Part shown: positions 33,013 to 43,889 of the stretch, one piece after another
Numbering within the stretch: the first letter of the stretch is position 1
Layout: each line of letters opens with the position of its first letter
From: Diphasiastrum complanatum
Lineage: Eukaryota > Streptophyta > Lycopodiopsida > Lycopodiales > Lycopodiaceae
Length of the DNA stretch: 64,000 nt
Assembly (NCBI GenBank): GCA_029204225.1
Contig: CM055108.1
Span: forward strand, 14,487,744 to 14,551,743
Direction: 5' to 3'
Notes under the pieces: model-generated
The model's input: only the letters and a program-made list of their open reading frames with translations
Told to the model about the DNA's origin: nothing
Database searches by the model: none
Made by a program: the position numbers and the translations under genes

Positions 33013-34497
33013 ATGTCTAGTTTTGATTCTAGTTTGTTTTTTTTTTTTCATGAATTTGGTATTACTGATATTTTGGAGTTTTCCAAATCTTTTTTTTCTC
33101 CTTTTCTTTTTATTCTTCCTTCTATAACTTTGGGCCATGGTGTGGAGGCATTTTCTGAAATATATCTTAGATTTAAGTCCCTACTCAGTACTCCGTTATT
33201 CAGATCTCAAAATAAGGACATGATTCATTATCAGGACCTGGTGGCACTCGACAAGCATATCTATAAAGCTAAGTTTGACAGAATGTTTACCAAGTTACAT
33301 AATGATTTCAAGTTTGTAGATGAGTGCCCAATTCACAATAAAAAATATAGATTTGTTGATTTTCAGTTTGCTTTTGCTTTTTTTCTTTTGTTAAATATTT
33401 TTGACGATTCGGATGTTGTCCCTTCCACTTTTGAAGCTATTTCTTCTAGTGGTACAAAGTCTGAAAAGTCAAAGATTGTAGATATAAATATTTTATTATT
33501 GATACGAGTGTTAATTTAGATGATTGTTCAAATTTTGATCCTGCTCGAAATAGGGCATTGTTTATAGGCCCTAGAACACCCACTACTCTTTCTCCTTTTG
33601 ATAAATCTTTGATCACTTTGCCTATTTATAATATAGATAATAATTTCTTTTTGACAATATCGGATATATCGGACCTTTTTGACTTCACTGAAGCTGAGAC
33701 TCTATGCATTTTGAGCAAAGAGCTTGATGAATTTTCGGATATAATTGATTTTGATGCTGATGATTTTCTCCCTGGTGTTGACAATGTATATAATGATAAG
33801 TTTTATTCAGGGAAAGATTGTTTGAAAATGGCTGTGGGAGAAATGCGTAACAAAGAAGATGATCTACCTTCTGAGGAGGAGTTTCTCAGAATCCAAAGTC
33901 AACTTGGTTTTCCACAACCAGCTGTCTATTCACCAACAATATTGACATCGAAAGGTGGACATAATATTGATGGAGAGACAGTGAATAGGACAGACAAAGC
34001 CGAATGCGTAAATTTTTGTATCTTATCATGTACTAGTAGATTCGTTATGTCAGATTATATACTGGAGCTTACTTTAATTTTTATCATTTCAGGAAACAAT
34101 TTTCCTTGATGATTTCGCAATTCGTCGAGAAGGGCAAAGATCTTCAGCTGGAGAATTTTCAAGAGATCATGCACTGGGGCACTATCTGAAGTTATTTAAG
34201 AATAATGAGATAAGTGTTGCCCATTCAAAGTTTCATCAACATGGTGAGACTATGATTATGGCAATGAAGGCACTGTCTCATTTTCTTGGAGGACATAATT
34301 TTAATTAGGTGCATAAAATAATTTTTGTAAAGAAAACCATTGCGATTAAAATTTTAGGATATGGACCAATGAATTTCATGCTCAGATCATCCCATTTTGC
34401 ATTGTATGTTGCTTATGTTGATCTAAGTAAGCATGAAAACTATGAGCTGTTGGATCCATACGAAAGAAGAAAATTGTTGCATGATTCTAAGTTGTAA
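33013..34497 (+). pseudogene. Unknown multi-exon gene
   Basis: ATG 33013 opens a frame (SSFDSSLFFFFHEFGITDIL; KLHNDFKFVDECPIHNKKYRF) that ends at TAG 33517 after a 1-base slip near 33490. The adjacent frame continues from about 33487 (DTSVNLDDCSNFDPARNRAL) through an acidic stretch (ELDEFSDIIDFDADDF) to about 34000. A typical intron follows (acceptor tttatcatttcag at 34091). The last exon reads ETIFLDDFAIRREGQRSSAG, then LGHYLKLFKNNEISV, to an internal TAG at 34306, after which the same frame continues to TAA 34495. I do not recognise the protein. It converges with the minus-strand gene starting at 34570. Confidence 0.4.
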
Positions 34498-34569
34498 CTT
34501 TCTTTGGAGAAAATATTGGAAGCAGAGTAGATACTGTTGAATTGTACTTTGTAAATTTTTTTATTTAAT

Positions 34570-36270
34570 ATAAAAAATTTAGTGTGTGTCTATAGCCTAC
34601 TGGCTTGTATAAATTTGTATGGTTTTTGAAATTTTTTATAATTTGTCGATTTTGTATTATGACGAATTTGGATTCTTCTGTAAAACCATTGGAAAAGTTG
34701 CAGTATATAGCTGTTTTTTGTGCTAGTCCTGCCATGTTGTGTACTTTTATGAAATGCCGCTCTTGCTTGCCAATGAGATTTTGCCATTTCTTGTGATGAC
34801 CATATGCTAAGACTTCCACTATTTCTTGCAAAGAATGTCGAATGATGTCATAATATGTGCTGCATGTCATAAAAACATAATCTAAATCAGTACCAAAAGT
34901 ATCGAATCTAATTGCACATATTTGTCTATCGTAGTGTAAAATCAAAATCTTACCATATAATGTGTTATATGATCAGCTCCCCATGTTCTTTGAACTGCAT
35001 CCGCAAATTCACTGGTTGTTTTCTGTATCATTTGTACAGCAGTATTTGAAAATTTATCTTTTCTCAAGTATTTCACCATGTTGTCTAACTTTTTCCAAAC
35101 TTCTACTTTGTGTATACGAGTAGAACCTTGTTTTTTGAAATCTTGAGTTGCTGCAATAATTTCTTTCCAAACCGTGTATAGAACCTTGGATTGTTTGCCA
35201 GAATAATTTGATAAAAATCTTCGAGCTTTGGATCCTCCAATGCTCGGCTTGCATGGGAATATTTCCTGTTTTACCTGATAGCTTGTCATCTTTTTTTATT
35301 TTAACGTGGCCTCTATGTAAGCTTGCTTTGGACAACACATTCTCTAATCTGGAAATAGCTTCCTTCGTAGAGGCCTTTGGCTCGGAATTCCATGCAAACA
35401 AGATGTGAAAATATATTATTTTTTCTATAATACGCACCTCCGCATGCAATGTACAGATATGAACATTTCATAGAGGAATCGATAGTACAGGTTTTCAATT
35501 AGGATCTTCTCGATCTCTTGATATTCTTGTACTCCTTGTCATGTCTTTTGTTGTTTTCATGCGATACAAACAAGGGTGTTTAGAGTTAGCGCCATGAGAT
35601 ACATTGAACATACATTTTAATGTCTTCAGATCTTCTGCTAAATGTCATTCAATGTTGAAAGTGCCAATTCCAGGAATATTGAGTGGAACTCCCTCCATGT
35701 GATTTTTTATGGTGGCAGGATATGATGTTCTATTAAATATCCATGACAGAATGTCATGGCCTTCTTTCATCACCTATAAGAGAATACAAAAACGTGATTA
35801 GCCTCATAATATCAACAAAGAGAAGATTTTCCAAATGAAAGCCATATTCAAATGATTATCCCTATTTATTATACGAAGGAACTGCTAAACCTGAAATGCT
35901 ACCAACCACCAGATATCATTTTCTAATTGAACACTGAGGCCTTCTGAGTCTTCTGAATTTGAAAGTGCTCCATTCATGATCATGAGACTGACTCTTTCCA
36001 TTTTTTGTCCTTTTATAATTTTAGACTCATCTAACTTGAGAACACCTATCAACTTGTTATTGACATTCTCATTTGTAATACCATAAAAATTTATGTTAAT
36101 AACTGATTAATTTCAATAAGAGGCAATTCAAATTTTTCATATTTGATGTCCAATGGTTCAAAGTTATTTGCAATGGTCCCAATGCAATTGTCAGGAAAGA
36201 TGAGAGTGGTTATTCTACCATTGCCTCTACCAAGCTTTGGACAAATATCAAAGCAATACATTTTTTTTTC
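34570..36270 (-). pseudogene. Unknown repeated gene family, copy 1
   Basis: Read on the minus strand, a multi-exon gene: exon near 36190-35890 (DESKIIKGQKMERVSLMIMNGAL), exon 35780-35200 (EGHDILSWIFNRTSYPATI; LHAEVRIIEKIIYFHILFAWN), then TTSEFADAVQRTWGADHITHYM and finally EKSHWQARAAFHKSTQHG-type sequence near 34730-34790 in a shifted frame. It resembles, from memory, multi-copy unnamed proteins seen in repeat-rich genomes and ending in a QG.EKSH..A..AFF..TQHGG motif; I cannot name the family. Two Trp codons of copy 2 (43.9-45.5 kb, +) are TGA here, and at least two frameshifts occur, so this copy is dead. Copy 2 lies in inverted orientation across the Ole e I gene. Confidence 0.5.
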
Positions 36271-36437
36271 CTCAATAATGTGAGCAAGTACATTTCTTCT
36301 ATGTCTTCAAGATATCTATGCTCTTTTGTTGTCAATCAATCGATTTTCAATGTACTGCAAAAGGTGTATATTGTGTATAGTAATACCCAAGCAACTGTAA
36401 CATATCTATGGATACTAACTATGAGTCAACATTTATG

Positions 36438-37464
36438 GTAACATCAATCAATTACAGGTGGTCTTTCACCCCGATCCTTCAAATTCCAGATGGTGGTACG
36501 TGATTCAAGTCGCTCCTCAAAGTAAAAGAATTTTTGAAGATAGGGATGTTGTGGAGGACATGGCACTGCCAACTGATGCACCTCATGAATAAGATTGTGA
36601 TGATGGATTTGATGACACATTTTTGGAGGATGATCATGTGCAAGCTTCACAAGCTAATGATAACATTGAGCGTGATGCATCATCATCAGATAGTTCGATG
36701 ACACATGACACACCTTCTCGATCTCAATAGTTGTCACCATCGCCATTAGCTTTTGAAGATCAAGTTATGAAGCTATAGGAGATATTTGGTTAGAATTAGA
36801 GATAGACTCATTTGGTTTGGCGGATTTGTTGCATAATGATGCAACAAATGATAACGATGAACCACCAAATAAATAAGTGAGACAGTACGATGTATTTCAA
36901 CTCATTGTAATATTAATCATATTGCTCACAAATGCAATTATACTTTATTAATTGACTGCTTGACATCGAACAAGAAGTCGATGCATGTGAGCACACAATT
37001 TGTGATCATCATTTTTTTGTGATACATAATTTTCTATATTCACTTGTGCATATGGCAACCAATGTTGATATAAAATGGAATTCAATGTGCTGATAGGTAA
37101 CAAAATCCAAAAGTGAGATCCATTTGCATTCTGTTTTATACCGTGGTTTATACCGAGGGGCCTTTTTTTTCATCAGTCTTGGTATTACCCTCGGCTAGCG
37201 GAGTATCATGAATGCCTCTGGCAACATGGACCCTATTTATAACCAATGTCATCCTCAGTATACTCAACAAATTAGCTCCAGTATTTCAATTTATGTTTCG
37301 AGGTCTTCTAGTGGATTTATAATCCTCTCTATAAATGTTTCAAAAACAAGTTCAAATTTGGTAGGCTTATACCGAGGCCAATCACCGGGGACCCGAGGCT
37401 CGAGCATTCTGCTCCCCCTGCGACTCATTTTAAACTATCTTTCAAAGAAACGCTCAAGTGTGTT
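36438..37464 (+). repeat. Tandem duplication unit 1 with CACTA-like transposase tail
   Basis: The unit starts at gtaacatcaatcaatta, repeated at 37465. After a splice-like cag it reads [32 protein letters not shown], reminiscent of the C-terminus of CACTA (En/Spm) TNP2-like transposases, where a 'DP...W.VV' motif precedes an acidic tail (CDDGFDDTFLEDD). The frame is broken by TAA 36592. The unit ends with sequence containing taccgagg and ccctcgg strings. The family assignment is tentative; the duplication is certain. Confidence 0.7.
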
Positions 37465-38830
37465 GTAACATCAATCAATTATAGGTGGTCTTTCACCCCA
37501 ACCATTCAGAGCCCAGATGGTGGTACATGATTCAAGTCGTTCCTCGAAGTAAGAGAATTTTTGAAGATAGAGATGTCGTGGACCATCATATTGACCTGCT
37601 TCCTGGTTCTGCTCCTCCTTCCCGTCCCCCTTATCGTATGTCTCAATATGAACGTGATGAGCTTCACCTCCATATTACTACCTTTTTAGATCGGGGTCTC
37701 ATTGCTCCTAGTCACAACCCTTTCGGTGCCCCTGTTCTCCTTGTTAGTAAGAAAGATGGTACCAAACACCTTTGCATTGATTGCCGTGCTTTAAGTAAGT
37801 TGACTATTCGTAATCAGTACTCTATTCCGCACATGGATGACCTCTTTGACCAGCTCGGTACCTCTAAAATCTTTTCTAAGATTGACCTTCGTTCTGGATA
37901 TTACCAAATTAGGATGCACCCTTCTGACGAACATAAGACTGTTTTTCATACTCATCTTGGTTTATATGAATTTCGTGTGCTTCCTTGGCGCTACTAATTG
38001 ATGCGCCTGAACAAGATTGTGATGATGGATTCGATGACACATTTCGGAGGAGCTAATGACAATATTGAGCGAGATGCATCATCATCGGATGGATTGACGA
38101 CACATGACACACCTTCTCGATCTCCCTCGTTGTCACCGTCTCCATTAGCTTGTGAAGATCAACTTATTAATAACGATGTTATAGGAGATATTTGGGTAGA
38201 ATTAGAGATAGACTCATTGGTTTGGCAGATTTGTCGCATATGATGATGCGACAAATGATAACGAGGAACCACCAAATGAATAAGTGAGACAGTACGATGT
38301 AATTCAGCTCATTGTAATGTTAATCAGATTGCTCACAGATGCAATTGCACTTTATTATTTGACTAGTTGACATCAAACAAGAAGGCGACGCTTGTGAGTA
38401 CACAAATTGTGGTCATGATATTTTTGTAATACATAAGTTTCTTTATTCACTTGTGGTTATGACAACTATTGTTGATAGAAATTGGAATTCAGTGTGTTGA
38501 TAGACAATAATTTTCAAAAGTGGGACCCATCTACATTCTGTAACATATCGTGGTTTATACCGAGGGACCTTGTTTTCATCAGTCACGGTATTATCCTCGG
38601 GGAGCAGAGTATTCTAGAATGCTTCTTGCCCTGCTTGACCCTCCCTATAACCCTCTCTATAATCCTCTCTATAACTCTTCCTATAACCCTCTCTATAACT
38701 CTTTGTATAACCCTTATATCCCTCTCTATAAATCTTTCAAAAACACGTTAAAATTTGCAAGGCTTATACTGAGGCCAAAAACTAGACTCGACGCTCGAGC
38801 TTTCCGCTCCCCCAACGACTCATTTTAAAT
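37465..38830 (+). repeat. Tandem duplication unit 2, carrying a Gypsy insert
   Basis: The second copy of the 36438-37464 unit, aligned through almost its whole length (gaggtggtctttcaccccaa.., the acidic tail, the gacagtacgatgta segment, the taccgagg tail). It differs by a 413-bp insert of Gypsy RT sequence, and by a short pyrimidine-rich amplification of 'ataaccctctct' at 38645-38730. At the codon where unit 1 has TAA (36592), this unit keeps CAA. Confidence 0.8.
37583..37995 (+). mobile_element. Captured Ty3/Gypsy reverse-transcriptase fragment
   Basis: This insert reads [19 protein letters not shown], then [53 protein letters not shown] and [11 protein letters not shown]. That is the N-terminal half of a Ty3/Gypsy RT up to just before the YxDD catalytic strand. 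The first catalytic Asp ([10 protein letters not shown]) is present; the YxDD pair is not. The fragment is open throughout, continuing the upstream frame of the host repeat. Comparison with unit 1 shows it replaced about 15 bp (ggacatggcactgcc) between 'gtgga' and 'aactgatgc', with no LTR and no target duplication visible. This looks like filler DNA at a repaired break rather than a normal insertion. Confidence 0.85.
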
Positions 38831-39235
38831 TCTATCTTTAAAAAAAACTGTTGGAAATCGCCGTTTTGTGTGAAAAAGAGACCAAGCAGCAAGCTCGACA
38901 AAGGAGTGAGGACCATCTACAGGATCAAGGTACATGTCGAAGTCACCAAGCACAATCAGATGCTCATCATAATTAGGAGCCAGGTTATACCAGAAGTCAA
39001 TCCTATAATTAGCAACAGAGTTAGGGGCATATACATTCAAGACAAGAGTTGGATGTGTTGTCTGCATGGTAGGAATGATCAAGCTTACGGAGCTGAAGGA
39101 TAATGATAAGAGGCATCAAACTTTTTAATAAAGCAATGTTGATTGAACTCATGCAGCTTGCTTTCCTGCAGGGCGCTGACAACATTGCATGCTGGATAGG
39201 TAGAAATGACATGCGCCAGCGTCTCACCAGATCAT
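38825..39235 (-). pseudogene. LINE (L1-type) endonuclease fragment
   Basis: On the minus strand, 39235-39100 reads AHVISTYPACNVVSALQESKL. After a frame change, 39050-38825 reads LVLNVYAPNSVANYRIDFWY and LIVLGDFDMYLDPVDGP. These are the QE.KL, NVYAPN and GDFNM-type motifs of the apurinic-like endonuclease that opens ORF2 of plant L1 LINEs and nicks target DNA for integration. The catalytic 'GDFN' Asn is Asp here, a frameshift splits the domain, and no RT follows, so this is a dead fragment. Confidence 0.75.
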
Positions 39236-40020
39236 TAAGGCCACATTGAATCCAAATTATACATGAATGTTATCATACAATGTATATGGGATAGTACTAA
39301 ATTTTTTGGAAGACCCACATAACCACAAATATGTTTTAAAACACTATTATTAAGCATATACTTGATGTTACCAAATTTCTTTAATATCTATTTTAAGTGT
39401 ATGTGCTTTAACATGACAAGATGTAAAAGTAGTGGGATGTAAGCACCAAATTTTGAGTTGAAGGAAAACTCTGTCAATCCTTAAAGCAAGTTCCATTAAT
39501 TAAAGACGTGCATGTGAAGTCAACCTCTAGCAAATGTAATACGAATGTAAATAGAAAGTTATACAGCTGGGCATAAACATACGTGCTCAATTATCACTTA
39601 TTTCACAATTCTGTACACAGCCTGGCGATGCTTTGCTTTTGTTCACAGGAAGACAAATTCAGGAGTTTGCGACTTGATTTCATCTTCTTAATATATCCTA
39701 TCGCATTTCCTCAGCATCAAATGTTTGCTAGTTCCCGACTACCTAGTGGGTAACCCGATCTAAGCCGAAGGGACGAGAAATACATAATCTGAGTAAGTAA
39801 TGTAGGAGCTTGTTCGTGATCAGTGCTTGTTCCTTCATCAGCATAGCTGCAAACGCGCTTTAGCGATATCTATTGCTATTGATTCAAGTAGATATACAGA
39901 CTGAGATGATGTCATTGCCTGAAAACACTTGGTAGTTACCTTGAGACCATAATTCCACTTTCACACAGTTTTCATCGTTTAGTTAAAAGGAACTCCAAGA
40001 TCGATCCTTAGGCAACCAGT
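39236..40020 (+). other. Intergenic, upstream region of the Ole e I gene
   Basis: No gene. It should contain the promoter of the cell-wall protein gene that starts at 40021. I see no unambiguous TATA box in the last 150 bp; an aatatatcc string lies near 39690. Confidence 0.4.
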
Positions 40021-41101
40021 ATGAAGGCGTTGATCGTCCTGGTACTCTGCTTCCTCACTTCATCAAAGTTGGTCTTTGCAGGCGGTAACTATGGACATTA
40101 CTGGGGGGAGGAAATCGAAGTTGCAGGTTTTGTATTGTGTAAGGAATGCGAGAACGATGAGCATGGCAGACCACCAATCCATGTAACGAAGCCTATAAAG
40201 AGTAAGCCGCAACTTCCTCTTAGCCCTAATTATATGCTTACAGGTTTACATTTTCTCCGCTAAGCGGTAGATGCTCAAACGGGTTGCAGGGGCCATTGTA
40301 AGAGTGACTTGCAGGGATACGAATGGGAGGCAGTTTTTCTCCGGTGAGGCTAAAACGAATTATTTTGGTCAATTTGAAATTGATCTTCACGGATTTGACG
40401 GAAAAAGCAGGAGAATCGAAGGGTGCAGGGTGTTTATCGAGTCGTCGCCCAACAAGAAGTGCAATCTGAAGACCAACATCGGCTACGGTAGCAGCGGTGC
40501 TGCCCTCACAACCAGAAGAATCACTCGCGGGGAAGTAACTTTCGTAGTCGGCCCATTTGCATTCACCACAGAGGATTGTCTCTCTCCTCCATCGCACCCT
40601 CCACCCTCTCATCCGCCTCCCTCTCACTCACCCCCGCCACCCTCTCCGCCTCCTCCTAAGTCACCCCCGCCTCCCTCTCCCTCACCCCCACCACCTTCTC
40701 CGCCTCCTCCATCGCCATTCGTCCTGGCATCCCCACCTCCTCCCTCTCCTTCGCCCCCTCCACCCTCTCCACCTCCTCCATCGCCATTCTTCCTGTCATC
40801 CCCACCTCCTCCCTCTCCCTCGCCCCCTCCACCCTCTCCACCTCCTCCGTCGCCATTCTTCTTTGCATCCCCCCCTCCTCCCTCGCCCCCTCCACCCTCT
40901 CCACCTCCTCCGTCACCCTCTCCACCTCCTCCGTCGCCATTCTTCTTTGCATCCCCCCCTCCTCCCTCGCCCCCTCCACCCTCTCCACCTCCTCCGTCGC
41001 CATTCTTCTTTGCATCCCCCCCTCCTCCCGCTCCCTCGTTCCCTCCACCAACACCATTTTTCTTAGCATCTCCACCACCCCCGCCTGTCCCCATTGCATA
41101 A
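40021..41101 (+). CDS. Secreted Ole e I / extensin-like proline-rich protein
   Basis: Two exons, 330 residues. Exon 1 starts at ATG 40021 with a signal peptide (MKALIVLVLCFLTSSKLVFA) and the first Ole e I cysteines (VLCKEC). The best intron is 40202-40289 (GTAAGC..TTGCAG, phase 1); an in-phase alternative is 40183-40270, of the same 88-bp length and giving the same protein length. Exon 2 completes a Pollen Ole e I domain (IVRVTCRD, GCRVFIESSPNKKC, EDC) and then changes to an extensin-like tail of SPPPP/PPPPSP blocks with a recurring SPFFFASPPPP or SPFFLSSPPPP unit, to TAA 41099. Ser-Pro2-5 motifs are normally hydroxylated and arabinosylated. Tyr cross-linking motifs are absent from the tail, so it is probably a soluble or weakly bound wall glycoprotein. 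The frame is intact. Confidence 0.85.
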
Positions 41102-42364
41102 TCGCCATTTTCATCGTATCTCGATTCTCCATCACCCCCGCCTTTCCCATTTTCATCTCCAGAACTCAAGTCCAAATGAGTTGAAACTTCTCCATGCTAG
41201 AAACATTAATTTTGGTCACGTGCAAACAAAGTGGGGAATGAATATTGAGGCTCCCAAGGACACCTCAACTTGTCCCCTAGCATTCTTCTTACAATGTGCA
41301 ACATAAATGTGGACTTTGCAACCCATGGACCTAGACATGGACATCAAGGCTTCCAAGTAAAACAACTCAATTAGCTCTATGCTTTTTGCTTAACATCAAT
41401 TCAGAGTTTACTCTCTCAATTTGTGATGCATAATATAGCACAATCATTTGGATCCACCCTGGGATATTGGTTCAATAAAGGATAAAATAATTAGGCACAA
41501 CACTAGTTCTTTGAAGTGCTTATTCAAGATGACTCAGTCGAGTGCATGCTATAGACTCTTACAAGCAGTTTCATGTTTAGTTGCAAACTTTTAAGGAGTT
41601 CTTATAATTACTTGACTTTGTCATATTTATTGTTGATTGGAATTGCTTTGAAGATGATAGAACCTTGGGAGAAATGTCAGGCAATTTAACAGATTGATTT
41701 TGAGATTGGTCTTATACAATATTCAAGGTACCGCATAATGAACTAGAGTTAACTTGTTCAAATCACTTGATGAATTAAGGTTAGGATGCTATTCATTGAT
41801 TCAACTCATTAGAGAAAATATGGGCCCAATAAGAGATGCCATGTAGGAGAGAGAAAAATAACAATAAAGCTATTAAGATATCATTTTCTAATTTCTTTAC
41901 ACATAAGCCCGCACTACTTTCCGTGAAAATGAATGTATGTATCTTACTTTAGTCACATCAAACTTCACTGGTGTTAAAGTATAATTTTCAAAATGTCGAA
42001 ATATTCCCTCCCAATAGTTGGGAACACTCAAAAATTTGAATAAGGAGTGACATTTCATAAACAAAGCCTATGCCATCTCTATCTCCAAGGTCGAACAAGC
42101 TCTGTTATTGTCATTATACTGTTAGTTACTATACCAGTGTACTGATGACAAAGCTTTATCATCTTCATGTGGATCTATCACCAGAATATGCTCCGCTCAG
42201 GACAAGAAATTCAAAGCAACCCAAATTGTCAACTTCTGATATGATCTGATACAGAGAGGAAAAACTAAAGCATATAGATTTATGGTCATCAGGAACATTG
42301 TATCCTATTGATCCATATTCATTGCAACATAGGAATTTTCATTCAGCAAGTCAATTAATAATCT
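41102..42364. other. No gene seen
   Basis: 3' flank of the Ole e I gene. C-rich repeats just after the stop (41105-41165) look like decayed continuation of the proline-rich tail. Beyond that I see nothing coding. Confidence 0.45.
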
Positions 42365-43117
42365 ATGTGTCATGGCAAAAATGGTCTTTTGGGTTACTGT
42401 GAGAATTTGATGCTGTATGGGAATGCACATTCAATGCAAAGAATATATTATTTGGAAGAGAAATTAAGGAAAATATCAAAGGAGTGCAAAGAAAAATCTA
42501 CAAAGCTGAAAACTTGTTTGGAAGAAAATGAGATGTTCAAAAAGGAGATCCTGTTGGAAATTAGGCCCACAGTTGTCTCCTTGGAATCACAAACTTAGAC
42601 AACCAATTTATTTGAAGAACGTCTACAACGGGCTTCCGGCTGATCTCCAGCAAAGGGTAACCAATCATGTCATGATTTCAAGTTCAGATGTTAAGTTTAA
42701 TAACTTGAAGTCATTGAAGACTTGGCCATCTTCAAGGACTTCCACAAATTAGCATTTAGCACAAGTCTGAGATTTACATTACTTTTTCAACAACCTGCAA
42801 AAATGAACTATGTTTGCAACATTGTCGCGACAGCTTGCGAATCTGGCATAGTTCAACAATTCAAACTATTTCACGAAATGTTCGCGACACTTTCGCAAAA
42901 CTTGCTGTTTTAAGAGCACCTTCACCTTTTTGAGGGCACCTTCGCCTTTTTTGCAAAATCCCGAAAAGAGAGAATAAAGCCGAAGGTCATCTACTTTGAA
43001 CGAGGGACATTCCTAGCCACTTTGACAAATTTGCGGTGTGAGAGAAAGCCACTTCCCATAAAAAGTGAAGTGAGAGAATTTGCGACACCCTCGTCCACGT
43101 CAACACTCCCTACGGAT
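42365..43117 (+). other. Weak coding traces
   Basis: Bases 42430-42600 read as a charged helix (IYYLEEKLRKISKECKEKST..LKTCLEENEMFKKE) with coiled-coil character in an otherwise closed context. Bases 42800-43090 contain several CGCGACA/TTGCGA-type words. No family is recognised, and I do not call a gene. Confidence 0.25.
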
Positions 43118-43603
43118 TGACAGTATACATTATGTACAGTTGTCACAGAAGCCATATACTTCCATGTACAACGACTTACCTAATTAGGTGACAATCATTT
43201 ATTGTAGTTAATACATGGATGAAATCTATAAATAGATCATCCTTGCATAGATTACATGAGACGCTCCGTCCCTAAGACGTATTTTTTAGTCTCCCAGTTA
43301 CGCTGTCATTCTGTTTTGTAACTACCATTGTTGTGCTTCAGTATAATATAGCAACAATACGAGTTTTATTTGTGTGTAACGTAGATGAATGCTTATTGTG
43401 ATTTGAATGCACTCTATCGTTGTTTGATCACGCTTGTTTACTCCCTCTGATTAGAACACAGACGTCTATGACTCCTCAGTTTCTGATCAGACGATGGCTG
43501 TCTTTGACGCCTGAGGAACATACTGCTCTTTCCATCTATTTCAGAACCAAATCTCTCATTGAATCCATTTTTCAGTAATACCACACGCAAACCATTTCTA
43601 ACA
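43118..43603 (+). repeat. Candidate solo LTR
   Basis: The segment starts TGACAG and ends TTCTAACA, with a ctataaataga TATA-like box at 43226. It is followed by TTTTTGGTGGACTG, which could be a primer-site-like string. No second copy in the window supports it, so this is tentative. Confidence 0.3.
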
Positions 43604-43889
43604 TTTTTGGTGGACTGTACTCTTGTTTTTGTGAGTATGAATTAATTTTTAAGATCCTGTTGGGCAACTAGAACACTTTAAACTGTGATTATATTTAGCA
43701 TAAGCTCTCTATCAGATTGTTTTTGCATCTAGCAGTTGATTGTAATGGGAGAGCTGTTCTGCAATATTCCTGCTCTCTTCTCCGTTCACATTCTTCTATC
43801 TCTCTTGCCCCATCAGATCCAATGTTGAAATCTTCTTTGCATCATTTTACAACTAGTAATGATGAGATAAAAACTGCATTTCAATCCAT

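Noticed and set aside
40557-41175. Long alternate-frame and minus-strand ORFs (Gly-rich, His/Pro-rich) over the proline-rich tail
   Set aside because: They are shadows of the CCNCCTCC codon repeat of the extensin tail. The plus-strand frame with signal peptide and Ole e I cysteines explains the region.
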